Origin: an uncultured bacterium
GTDB lineage: Bacteria > Patescibacteriota > Saccharimonadia > Saccharimonadales > Saccharimonadaceae
NCBI GenBank assembly: GCA_903889015.1
Contig: CAISVS010000072.1
Coordinates: 1 to 9,823 of the forward strand
Length of the DNA stretch: 9,823 bases
Direction: 5' to 3'
Shown here: positions 1 through 6,410 of the stretch, piece after piece
Numbering within the stretch: the stretch's first letter is position 1
How the letters are laid out: each line of letters opens with the position of its first letter
The notes under the pieces: generated by a model
Databases searched by the model: none
Told to the model about the DNA's origin: nothing
Seen by the model: only the letters and a program-made list of their open reading frames with translations
Position numbers and translations under genes: made by a program

Positions 1-1014
1 GACAACTTTTCGGTTAGTGCCGCCGATGGCTTTGATGACGCCAATTTCGCGGCGACGTTCGCGGACGACCATAATCATGGCCAACAGCACGATGACGGCT
101 CCGGCGATAGTGGCGCCGATAACACCACCTAGGGCTAGGCTAGCGATACTTTCAAGTGACGTAACACTGGCAGCGGCTTGTTCGGCTTGGCTGGTGATGT
201 CAGCTTTGTCGCCTAGTGCCGTTTTTAAGGTTGTGACGGTTGAGCTGACGTTATCACTACTGTCAACTTTGGCAACAATGCTGTTGACTGAACCGGACTG
301 ATCGGTCAAAGTTTGAACAGTGGCAAGGGGCATGATGATACCACTGTCTTGGAATTTATTGCCGGTGCTAAATATCCCTTTGACGGTAATAGTTTTGGTA
401 TAGGCAGTAAATGTGCTGCCGACGGCTAGGCTGTTTTTGGTGGCCAAATCACTACCAACCAAGGCAACTAAATCACTACTGGTGCCATCAATCGTTTCGC
501 CGCTGGTCAGTGTTAAATCACTACCATTTGTGGAGATTGAATTAGGGTTAGTTGTGCCTGTGACTGTTGTACGAGGCGTAGGTGCGCGTCGAGTTGTGGT
601 TGTGTCTGAAGGACTGCTATTTATACCACTTGGGGTGCTTGAACCCTCAAATCGCATTTGACGAGCGCCGAAATTACCTAATTCTAGAGACGCCGTTAGG
701 CTGGTGTCAGTTGAACTAAGTTGGTCATTTAATGAGGCAGACGTACTGGTAATGTGGGTCGTGCCGGTAATTGTCGCCAGTTGAGTACTGGTTAAGGCAT
801 CGCCACCGCCAGCAAATCCATTGACGCCAGCTGGCGTAATAGTAATACTGGTGCCAGCGGTTGATTTAACTTCGTCAATTTTGGAATTAACACTGCCGCG
901 AGCGACCAGCATACTTAATATTAGGCCAATACTGATTGCTAGCATCAATACGATGGCGCCTGATCGGAGTGGACTGCGGAGGGCGTTTTTGATACCCCGC
1001 GAAACTACATTCAT
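1..1014 (-). CDS. MacB/FtsX-type ABC transporter permease, partial (C-terminus beyond left edge)
   Basis: Membrane subunit of an ABC exporter or mechanotransmission complex of the MacB/FtsX superfamily; 338 residues are visible with no stop before the edge. TM1 is at about residues 19-38, followed by a large extracytoplasmic domain (about 40-290) and TM2 at about 293-317. Right after TM2 comes the family hallmark RERRREIGVIKAIGGTNRKV (318-337), the cytoplasmic coupling segment that contacts the ATPase. The two last membrane helices should lie outside the window. The outer domain is about 35% Ser+Thr, has no Cys, and carries a low-complexity Thr/Pro/Arg linker (about 124-165). The ATG is supported by AAGGAG at 1020-1025, 5 bases upstream. 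It follows the histidine kinase by 43 bases on the same strand, which suggests control by that two-component system. No ATPase gene is visible; one is expected to the left. Family call is firm; substrate unknown. Confidence 0.9.
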   Translation of the reverse strand, partial: MNVVSRGIKNALRSPLRSGAIVLMLAISIGLILSMLVARGSVNSKIDEVKSTAGTSITITPAGVNGFAGGGDALTSTQLATITGTTHITSTSASLNDQLSSTDTSLTASLELGNFGARQMRFEGSSTPSGINSSPSDTTTTRRAPTPRTTVTGTTNPNSISTNGSDLTLTSGETIDGTSSDLVALVGSDLATKNSLAVGSTFTAYTKTITVKGIFSTGNKFQDSGIIMPLATVQTLTDQSGSVNSIVAKVDSSDNVSSTVTTLKTALGDKADITSQAEQAAASVTSLESIASLALGGVIGATIAGAVIVLLAMIMVVRERRREIGVIKAIGGTNRKVV

Positions 1015-1027
1015 GTTTTCTCCTTAT

Positions 1028-1049
1028 GTTAAATAAATATTAATTTAAC
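1028..1049. promoter_or_regulatory. Inverted repeat GTTAAAT-N8-ATTTAAC upstream of the ABC permease
   Basis: Perfect 7-bp inverted repeat (arms 1028-1034 and 1043-1049, 8-base spacer) filling much of the 43-base gap between the histidine kinase stop and the permease. It ends two bases from the AAGGAG ribosome binding site. It could be an operator for a dimeric regulator or a weak RNA hairpin modulating permease translation. The spacing of arm centres is 15 bp, so it is not an obvious OmpR-family direct repeat. The arms are AT-rich, so chance is possible. Confidence 0.4.
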
Positions 1050-1057
1050 TTTACAGG

Positions 1058-2080
1058 CTAGTTCTGAGTTTTCGCTTGAGATTTATTGTTTAATGCCAAA
1101 ATGAATGTAAAGATTGTTTCGTGATCAGGTGTGCTGGTGGCGATTAATTCGCCTTTGTGTAATTCAACAATTTGTTTTGCCAAAGCTAGTCCTAATCCAT
1201 AGCCCTTTTGAGTACCGCTGGTTCGAGATGAATCGGCTCGATAAAAACGATCAAAAATATGTGGTAGTTTGTCACTTGGAATACCAGGTCCAGTGTTGGT
1301 AATCTCAAAGGTTGCATTGTTGTCGTCTTTTGTTAGATTAATGACAATTAGTGAATCATTTGGGCTATACTGCAAGGCGTTGTCGACTAATATTTTTATC
1401 AACTCGGCAATGGCGGTTTCGTTGCCATGGACAATTGGTTTATGGATTGCATCGATAATAATTCGGCTTTCAGGTAATCTGAAGTCATGAATAATTGATT
1501 GTGTTATTTTATACAAATTTACTGGTTCAAGCTTTAGTTTATTATTGTCGAATTGCGACATATTCAGCAACATTTGAGCAAGTTTGGATAGTTTGTCGAC
1601 TTCTTCGAGGTTGCTGACTAAGACTTCTTTTAGATCTTTGGCGGTGGCGTTTTTATCCATCAGCGCGACTTCTAATTCGGTTTTCATAACCGCTAATGGA
1701 GTGCGTAATTCGTGACTCGCGTCACTGGTAAATCGGGATTGGGCTTCATGAGCTTTTTCGATTGGCATCAGATTGCGACGAGCTAATAAATAGCTGACAT
1801 AACCACCAATCACCAAGATAAACAAATTAAGTAAAACCAATTCTTTGGCGATTGTTTCAGTTGCATCGCTAACTTCGCTGTTGCGTAGTAATGCTGCTTT
1901 GACGGGTGGCGGTGCAAAGTCAAAATCGTGTGACTGTTGCAGGCTAGTCTGAAATCTTTCCAGACGGGTCTGGACTTCATTGGCGGTAATTTGGTAAATA
2001 ACAAAACTAAAGATGATACTTAGTGTCATCAAAACCAACAGATACCAGCCAGTTAGGCGGATTGTCGCCGATTTAAACAT
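1058..2080 (-). CDS. Two-component sensor histidine kinase (HisKA/HATPase_c)
   Basis: Membrane sensor kinase of 340 residues that autophosphorylates on His and passes phosphate to the upstream response regulator. TM1 is at about 12-31, a short extracytoplasmic segment at about 32-80, and TM2 at about 82-100. There is no full HAMP domain, only a short RRNLMPIEKAHEAQSRF linker into the H-box SHELRTPLA (122-130) with phospho-acceptor H123. The ATP-binding lid shows the N-box LVDNALQYSP (N234), G1 NTGPGIP (262-268), F-box FDRFYRAD (276-283) and G2 GYGLGLAL (293-300), so all catalytic boxes are intact. The sensor region of about 50 residues is too short for a known ligand fold, so it may sense the membrane or a partner such as the downstream permease. 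Start ATG lies 13 bases after the regulator stop, with GTAGGGG as likely ribosome site. The stop is TAG. Confidence 0.95.
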   Translation of the reverse strand: MFKSATIRLTGWYLLVLMTLSIIFSFVIYQITANEVQTRLERFQTSLQQSHDFDFAPPPVKAALLRNSEVSDATETIAKELVLLNLFILVIGGYVSYLLARRNLMPIEKAHEAQSRFTSDASHELRTPLAVMKTELEVALMDKNATAKDLKEVLVSNLEEVDKLSKLAQMLLNMSQFDNNKLKLEPVNLYKITQSIIHDFRLPESRIIIDAIHKPIVHGNETAIAELIKILVDNALQYSPNDSLIVINLTKDDNNATFEITNTGPGIPSDKLPHIFDRFYRADSSRTSGTQKGYGLGLALAKQIVELHKGELIATSTPDHETIFTFILALNNKSQAKTQN

Positions 2081-2081
2081 C

Positions 2082-2096
2082 TAGGGGCATCCCCTA
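2082..2096. promoter_or_regulatory. Hairpin TAGGGG-CAT-CCCCTA over regulator stop and kinase ribosome site
   Basis: Perfect 6-bp inverted repeat with a 3-base loop. Read on the minus strand it is TAGGGG, ATG, CCCCTA. The first arm starts with the TAG stop codon of the response regulator and contains the purine run that should serve as the kinase Shine-Dalgarno; the kinase ATG begins two bases after the second arm. If it folds, kinase translation would depend on ribosomes finishing the regulator gene (translational coupling). The geometry is seen; the function is inferred. Confidence 0.45.
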
Positions 2097-2768
2097 CTTT
2101 ACTTCGATTCTGTAGCCAAAGCCACGAGCGGTATGAAGAAGTTTTGTCTTGAATGGATCGTCGATTTTTTGACGTAGATACTTCATGTAAACTTCAACAG
2201 TATTTGGCAAAATATCAGCATTATAATCCCAGACATGGCTGATGATTACGGCTTTGGTATGTGGTCGTCCTTGGTTGCGCATTAAGAATTCCAACAGTGC
2301 AAATTCTTTATTGGTTAACTCAATAGTTTTACCGGCACGGGTTACAACACAAGTTACAGTGTTAAGTGACAAATCGCCAACTGTTAATACTGTTTGTTGA
2401 ACTTCAACTGGACGGCGTAGCAAGGCGCGAACGCGAGCTAGCATTTCTTCCAAAGCAAATGGTTTTACGAGGTAATCGTCGGCACCTGAATCTAGTCCAG
2501 TAGTGCGGTCTTTGATGGTGCCTTTGGCGCTTAATAATAATACTGGTGTGTGAATTTTTTCTTTGCGCATCGCCTTTACAATATCGATGCCGTTATATTC
2601 GCCTGGGATCATCCAGTCGATAATTGCTAAATCGTAAGGTTCAGTTGTTGCCATAGCGTATCCATCGTCCCCATCGTAGGAAATATCTACAGCGTAGTTA
2701 TCGTTTTGTAAGGCTTTTTTTAAAGCGTGTGCAATCTTGTGCTCGTCTTCTATTATAAGTATCCTCAT
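2094..2768 (-). CDS. OmpR/PhoB-family response regulator
   Basis: DNA-binding response regulator of 224 residues, partner of the adjacent kinase. The receiver domain (1-118) has acidic residues E7, D8 and E9, phospho-acceptor D51 in IIDWMIPG, S80 and K102 in VKPF. The winged-helix DNA-binding domain spans about 126-222 (LTNKEFALLEFL, VEVYMKYLRQKI, HTARGFGYRI). The start is set at the ATG giving MRILIIEDE. An in-frame ATG six codons upstream (2786) lies ahead of the -10 box TATAAT at 2775-2780 and would not be in that transcript. With this start the mRNA would begin at or within a base or two of the ATG. Loop residues after D51 (PGEYNGI) are one longer than in PhoB (PGGSGI). First gene of a regulator-kinase-permease operon. 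Targets are unknown, but the divergent promoter region and the permease are the obvious candidates. Confidence 0.95.
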   Translation of the reverse strand: MRILIIEDEHKIAHALKKALQNDNYAVDISYDGDDGYAMATTEPYDLAIIDWMIPGEYNGIDIVKAMRKEKIHTPVLLLSAKGTIKDRTTGLDSGADDYLVKPFALEEMLARVRALLRRPVEVQQTVLTVGDLSLNTVTCVVTRAGKTIELTNKEFALLEFLMRNQGRPHTKAVIISHVWDYNADILPNTVEVYMKYLRQKIDDPFKTKLLHTARGFGYRIEVK

Positions 2769-2774
2769 GACATT

Positions 2775-2780
2775 ATTATA
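2775..2780 (-). promoter_or_regulatory. -10 box TATAAT of response regulator operon (leaderless)
   Basis: A perfect TATAAT preceded by GTG on the minus strand; six bases separate it from the ATG at 2768, so transcription should start at or next to the A of the start codon. The -35 position 17 bp upstream reads CATTTA, a poor match, so the promoter may need an activator. No Shine-Dalgarno is present. The hexamer is seen; promoter activity is inferred. Confidence 0.55.
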
Positions 2781-2792
2781 CACCATTAGCGG

Positions 2793-2808
2793 CTTAGTAA
2801 ATGCTTAA
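2793..2808. promoter_or_regulatory. CTTAG/CTTAA direct repeat, candidate regulator box
   Basis: CTTAG at 2793-2797 and CTTAA at 2804-2808 are direct repeats with an 11-bp period, the helical spacing used by OmpR-family dimers. They sit over the weak -35 position of the response regulator promoter and upstream of the AI-2E gene promoter. They are short and AT-rich, so they could be chance; autoregulation is only a suggestion. Confidence 0.25.
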
Positions 2809-2819
2809 ACATATGCAAA

Positions 2820-2848
2820 TTCATAGATTTTTTTAATTAGTGTATAAT
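2820..2848 (+). promoter_or_regulatory. Promoter of AI-2E family gene (TTCATA-17-TATAAT)
   Basis: -35-like TTCATA at 2820-2825 (4 of 6 consensus bases), a 17-bp spacer and a perfect -10 TATAAT at 2843-2848 preceded by GTG. The ATG at 2860 is 11 bases beyond the -10, giving a predicted leader of about five bases. The AAGG at 2851-2854 would then lie mostly outside the transcript. This promoter diverges from that of the response regulator. Confidence 0.6.
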
Positions 2849-2859
2849 ACAAGGTATAT

Positions 2860-3939
2860 ATGAAGACACGAATAGAGATAGACACAAAGACTTTTGTAAG
2901 ATTTTGGTTGGTAGTTATAGGTTTTGCATTGGTTGCGTTGGCGATATATAGTGCCAGTACAGCCCTAATTATTATTGGGTCGGCCTTATTTTTGGCTATT
3001 GCCCTCAGCAAGCCCGTAACCTTGTTGACAAAAATTTTGCCTGGTAAAAGTCGGGTATTAAGTACAGCCTTGGCCTATGTAGTAATTATTACACTATTGG
3101 GAGTAATTGTATTTTTGGTGATTCCGCCAATCATCACTCAAATGACAAAGTTTGCTGAAACGGTTCCAAATTTAGTTGATTCAGCTACAAAACAGTACGC
3201 TGGGGCAAGTGATTTTGTTAATCGTTATAGCTTACAACCTCAAGTTGATAAAATGGTTATTGCTATCCAAGATGGGATTTCTGGTTTTGGTGCAACGCTT
3301 GTGTCTGGTCTTGGATCGCTATTGGCAACTATTACAGCCTTGATTTTAGTGCTTGTTTTGGCCTTTCTGATGCTGGTTGAAGGTCCGTCTTGGTTGAATA
3401 AGTTATGGGCAGCCTATGATGATAATGATAAAATGGTCGCTCATCGTAAACTGCTTGGCAAGATGTATAACGTTGTGACTGGATACGTCGTTGGTCAATT
3501 ATCGGTATCGGCAATTGCCGGAACGGTGGCTGGTGTTGCGGTCTTTGTGTTAAGTGTGATATTCGGCACGGTCCCAGCTGATTTAGCAATTCCATCAGCT
3601 ATGATTGTGTTTGTATCGTCACTAGTACCACTTTTTGGTGCGATGATTGGTGCGTCGCTTGTCAGCTTAATTTTGGCATTAAACAGTATTACTGTGGCGA
3701 TTGTATTCTTGGTATTTTTCATCCTTTATCAACAAGTCGAGGCTAACTATATATCACCTACTATTCAATCAAAACGGATTGATTTGTCGGCCTTGATAAT
3801 TTTGATAGCTGTCACAATTGGTATCTATTTGTTTGGTATTGCAGGTGGTATTATTTCGATTCCAATTGCTGGTTGTATCAAAGTAATCTCGGAAGATTAT
3901 TTTGCTCGGGTACATAAAAATCACGACATAGCTGATTAG
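2860..3939 (+). CDS. AI-2E family transporter (PerM/YdiK-like membrane protein)
   Basis: Polytopic membrane protein of 359 residues in the AI-2E family (PF01594). Members include TqsA, implicated in autoinducer-2 export, and some sodium/proton antiporters, so the family name does not fix the substrate. Paired N-terminal helices are at about 12-30 and 33-50, and a third at about 66-90. A hydrophilic extracytoplasmic segment (about 91-140) follows, then a long helix at 143-173. A C-terminal group of helices lies at about 205-235, 245-272, 276-292 and 308-340. Family-like positions include the Pro-rich turn SLVPLFGAMIG (254-264), QVEANYISPTIQSKRI (292-307) and IAGGIISIPIAG (327-338). Length and topology are normal. 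It is a single-gene plus-strand unit between two minus-strand operons, divergent from the regulator and convergent with cysS. The stop is TAG. Confidence 0.88.
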   Translation: MKTRIEIDTKTFVRFWLVVIGFALVALAIYSASTALIIIGSALFLAIALSKPVTLLTKILPGKSRVLSTALAYVVIITLLGVIVFLVIPPIITQMTKFAETVPNLVDSATKQYAGASDFVNRYSLQPQVDKMVIAIQDGISGFGATLVSGLGSLLATITALILVLVLAFLMLVEGPSWLNKLWAAYDDNDKMVAHRKLLGKMYNVVTGYVVGQLSVSAIAGTVAGVAVFVLSVIFGTVPADLAIPSAMIVFVSSLVPLFGAMIGASLVSLILALNSITVAIVFLVFFILYQQVEANYISPTIQSKRIDLSALIILIAVTIGIYLFGIAGGIISIPIAGCIKVISEDYFARVHKNHDIAD

Positions 3940-3958
3940 TGTAGTCTGACTGATTTAG

Positions 3959-3998
3959 ATAATTATAATGTCAGCCTAGTTGCTGACATTATAATTAT
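3959..3998. terminator. Perfect 17-bp hairpin between convergent genes (bidirectional terminator)
   Basis: Arms 3959-3975 and 3982-3998 are perfectly complementary with a 6-base loop (CTAGTT). The upper stem is GC-mixed (TGTCAGC/GCTGACA) and the base is AT-only. It begins 20 bases after the AI-2E stop, and the right arm contains the cysS stop codon (3995-3997), so it can serve both convergent transcripts. Neither side has a clean run of T, so it is an atypical intrinsic terminator or an mRNA-end stabiliser. Confidence 0.7.
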
Positions 3999-5431
3999 GA
4001 TTTGTATTCCCAAATAGTATCTTGGTTGGTGTCACGAATGACAATATCTAGTCCTAGTAATTCGTCGCGTAATTCATCGGACTTGTTCCAATCCTTCCTT
4101 TCGCGGGCAGATTTACGGATTAATAGAATCTTTTTTGCTTCGTCAGATATGTCAGGAGTGCTGTCAATTAATTGCAGTCCCAAAGTTGAATCAATCGTTT
4201 CTAGTAACTGAACTAATGCTGGTCTGTCAATGTTGGCTAAACTGGCTTTTGAAAGGTTTAAAAAGGCGTCGTCAATTATCTTAAGAGCTTCAGGCGTACC
4301 AAGGTCATTATTCAAGGCTTCGACAATAGCCTGTGATGTTGCCAATGTTGAGACTGTTTTATCGTTTTTTGACTTCTCTTCTTCACTTTGTAAAGTGTCA
4401 TGAATTTGATGTCTGAGGGTGGCAATATTGCGCCAATTATGTAATCTGTTTTTGGCGGATTGCAAGTTTTCAAATGTGAAATTACCTTCTTTGCGATAGT
4501 TACTTTGAAGAACAAACATACGAAAATCAAGTGGCGAAAAGCCCTTTTCTTGTATGTCTTTTAGTGTGTAGCCGTTGCCAAGTGATTTGCTAATTTTTGT
4601 ATTATTAACTTTCAGGTGGTTATTATGTAGCCAATAATTGCTAAAAATAAACCCTGTTGCGGCTTCGGACTGAGCAATTTCGTTGGTGTGGTGAACAGGA
4701 ATGTGGTCGATGCCACCGGTATGAATATCAAGCGTTTCGCCCAAAATTGACATCGCAATCGCCGAACATTCAATATGCCAGCCAGGAAAGCCTTTTTTGC
4801 CTTCAAAATCCCATTCCATGTCACGTTTTTCGCCAGCTGGAGTAAATTTCCATAATGCAAAATCGCTGGCATTGCGTTTTTGTTGGTTAAATTCGACGCG
4901 GGCGCCAGCTTTTTGAGCGTCTAGGTCTAGATGGGCAAAATCAGCGTAAGTTGGGAATTTTGAAGTGTCAAAATAAATCCCATCATCAATTTGATAGGTA
5001 TAGCCTTTGTCTTTTAGTTTTTGAACTAATTTAATTTGATCAGGTATATAATCAGTCGCCTTGGCAATGAATTGTGGTTTGATTAGTCCTAGGCTTTTCA
5101 TGCCCTTTAAAAAGTCTTCAGTGTAAAATTCGGCTACTTCCCAAGCGGTTTTGCCTTCGCGGCGGGCGCCTTTTTCAAGTTTATCTTCACCGTCATCGGC
5201 GTCGCTGACCAAATGTCCAACATCGGTAATATTCATAACTCGAGTAACTTCGTAGTCATTGGCCATTAACGTACGAACCAAGGTGTCCCAATAAATATAG
5301 GCTACCCAGTTGCCGATGTGAGGGTAATCATAAACGGTCGGGCCACAGGTGTAGATTGATACTTTTTTAGGGACAAGCGGAACAAATTTATCGATTTCGC
5401 CAGTTAGTGTGTTATGAAATTGTAGTGTCAT
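3995..5431 (-). CDS. cysS: Cysteine--tRNA ligase
   Basis: Cytoplasmic class I aminoacyl-tRNA synthetase that charges tRNA-Cys, 478 residues (E. coli about 461). The Rossmann fold begins NTLTGEIDKFVPL. Signature HIGN is at 38-41 and KISKS at 279-283. Zinc and cysteine-binding ligands are all present: C29 (YTCGPTVYD), C222 (WHIECSA), H247 and E251 in HHTNEIAQSEA. After NITDV the usual DDKII stretch is replaced by a longer acidic GHLVSDADDGEDKLEK (72-87). The DALR/anticodon-binding part spans about 330-478 and ends with the typical LDIVIRDTNQDTIWEYK. The ATG overlaps the end of the DHH gene by 20 bases, with AAAGGG upstream as ribosome site, so it is translated as the last gene of the ybaB-recR-DHH-cysS operon. 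Its TAA stop lies inside the terminator hairpin. Confidence 0.97.
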   Translation of the reverse strand: MTLQFHNTLTGEIDKFVPLVPKKVSIYTCGPTVYDYPHIGNWVAYIYWDTLVRTLMANDYEVTRVMNITDVGHLVSDADDGEDKLEKGARREGKTAWEVAEFYTEDFLKGMKSLGLIKPQFIAKATDYIPDQIKLVQKLKDKGYTYQIDDGIYFDTSKFPTYADFAHLDLDAQKAGARVEFNQQKRNASDFALWKFTPAGEKRDMEWDFEGKKGFPGWHIECSAIAMSILGETLDIHTGGIDHIPVHHTNEIAQSEAATGFIFSNYWLHNNHLKVNNTKISKSLGNGYTLKDIQEKGFSPLDFRMFVLQSNYRKEGNFTFENLQSAKNRLHNWRNIATLRHQIHDTLQSEEEKSKNDKTVSTLATSQAIVEALNNDLGTPEALKIIDDAFLNLSKASLANIDRPALVQLLETIDSTLGLQLIDSTPDISDEAKKILLIRKSARERKDWNKSDELRDELLGLDIVIRDTNQDTIWEYKS

Positions 5432-6410
5432 GTGGCATACCCTTTAGCACCTTGTCGGTGGCTGTTAATAGTTCTGGAATAATTGTATCAATAGATTCAT
5501 AGACGCGAAAGCCGGCCGCATATTCGTGACCGCCGCCACCAAAGAATCCAGCCACATCGGCCGATATCGGTAAATTACTGCGTAATTTGCCAGTTAATTT
5601 GCCGTCAGGATAAGTTTTGATAGCGACGCCTAATTCAACGCCTTCGACTAAACGCATTTCGTCTAACACTAAGACGCTAGGGTTGTATTGGTCGCTGTAC
5701 TGCTGAATTTCTTCAAATGGAATGCGGATTAAGGCTAGTTTGCCGTCCAAGTAATATTCGATGCGTTGTAATAATACGCCTTTGTAGGTTAGTATATCGG
5801 CCGATTTTTTCATAAATTCACGACGACGTTGCTCGATTTCGTAGTTGCTGGCGCCCAGTTCGACTAGTTTTCCGGCCGTAAAGTAAGTTCGTGGACTGAC
5901 TTTTTGAACGGTTAACCCTAGACTGTCGCTCATTATGGCTACCATCATATTTTCGGCGGCTTGTTTGTTGATTGCCCAACCGGCGTCGGTTACAAGGCTG
6001 TAAATAACTTCGCTAGATGCAATGGCTTCTTCGACCAAGGCGGTATGTTTAAAACTAAGATTTGATGCCGTTAAGTGGTGATCAATTACTAAAACCTCAT
6101 GCGTATCAAAATAATGGCGAACGCCAGGTGTATCAAGTACACGAGTTAGTAGTACATCAGCCATGGTATCAACAATAATCGCCAAATCGGCTGAGGTGTC
6201 AAAATCGCCAACAACTCTATCCCAACCAGATATATAACGCATGTATTTTGGAATTTCGACTGGACAGTATAAAATAACTTCTTTGCCAAGGTCGCTTAAA
6301 ATTTCTTCTAGTGCTAGTGCACTACCTAACGAATCACCGTCAGGATTTTCGGCTTGAATAACGATAATTTTGCGGGCTGCATTAATTAATTCTTTGGCTT
6401 TGTCGTACAT
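5412..6410 (-). CDS. DHH/DHHA1-family phosphoesterase (NrnA-like)
   Basis: 332-residue protein with the two-domain layout of NrnA/MgpA nano-RNases, which degrade short oligoribonucleotides and sometimes 3'-phosphoadenosine 5'-phosphate or cyclic dinucleotide products. The DHH domain (1-about 185) shows motif I NPDGDSLGS (22-30; D24, D26), motif II VDT (D81), motif III IDHHLTA (D110, H111, H112) and a motif IV-like SDSLGLT (D162). The DHHA1 domain ends with GGGGHEYAAGF (291-301), the substrate-binding Gly/His loop. Odd feature: the His usually three residues before the motif I proline is Ala (A20 in AENPDGD), so one metal ligand is missing. The ATG abuts the recR TAA directly, with AAGGG 8 bases upstream; the 3' end overlaps cysS by 20 bases. 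Likely cytosolic RNA turnover; exact substrate uncertain. The family call is firm, the NrnA assignment moderate. Confidence 0.85.
   Translation of the reverse strand: MYDKAKELINAARKIIVIQAENPDGDSLGSALALEEILSDLGKEVILYCPVEIPKYMRYISGWDRVVGDFDTSADLAIIVDTMADVLLTRVLDTPGVRHYFDTHEVLVIDHHLTASNLSFKHTALVEEAIASSEVIYSLVTDAGWAINKQAAENMMVAIMSDSLGLTVQKVSPRTYFTAGKLVELGASNYEIEQRRREFMKKSADILTYKGVLLQRIEYYLDGKLALIRIPFEEIQQYSDQYNPSVLVLDEMRLVEGVELGVAIKTYPDGKLTGKLRSNLPISADVAGFFGGGGHEYAAGFRVYESIDTIIPELLTATDKVLKGMPHDTTIS

Noticed and set aside
17..1036. Plus-strand open frames opposite the ABC permease
   Set aside because: They are shadows of the minus-strand coding sequence with no ribosome sites and no family-like protein character; the minus frame has the permease motif and a good AAGGAG.
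2784..2786. Upstream ATG giving MVYNNVMRIL for the response regulator
   Set aside because: It lies upstream of the -10 box, and receiver domains of this family begin at MRILIIEDE; ATG at 2768 is used.
2800..2820. ATGC-type short repeats and CATATG palindrome in the divergent spacer
   Set aside because: Only 4-6 bases long in AT-rich sequence; not distinguishable from chance.
5309..5320. HIGN instead of HIGH in CysRS as an active-site oddity
   Set aside because: HIGN is normal in many bacterial CysRS, including B. subtilis.
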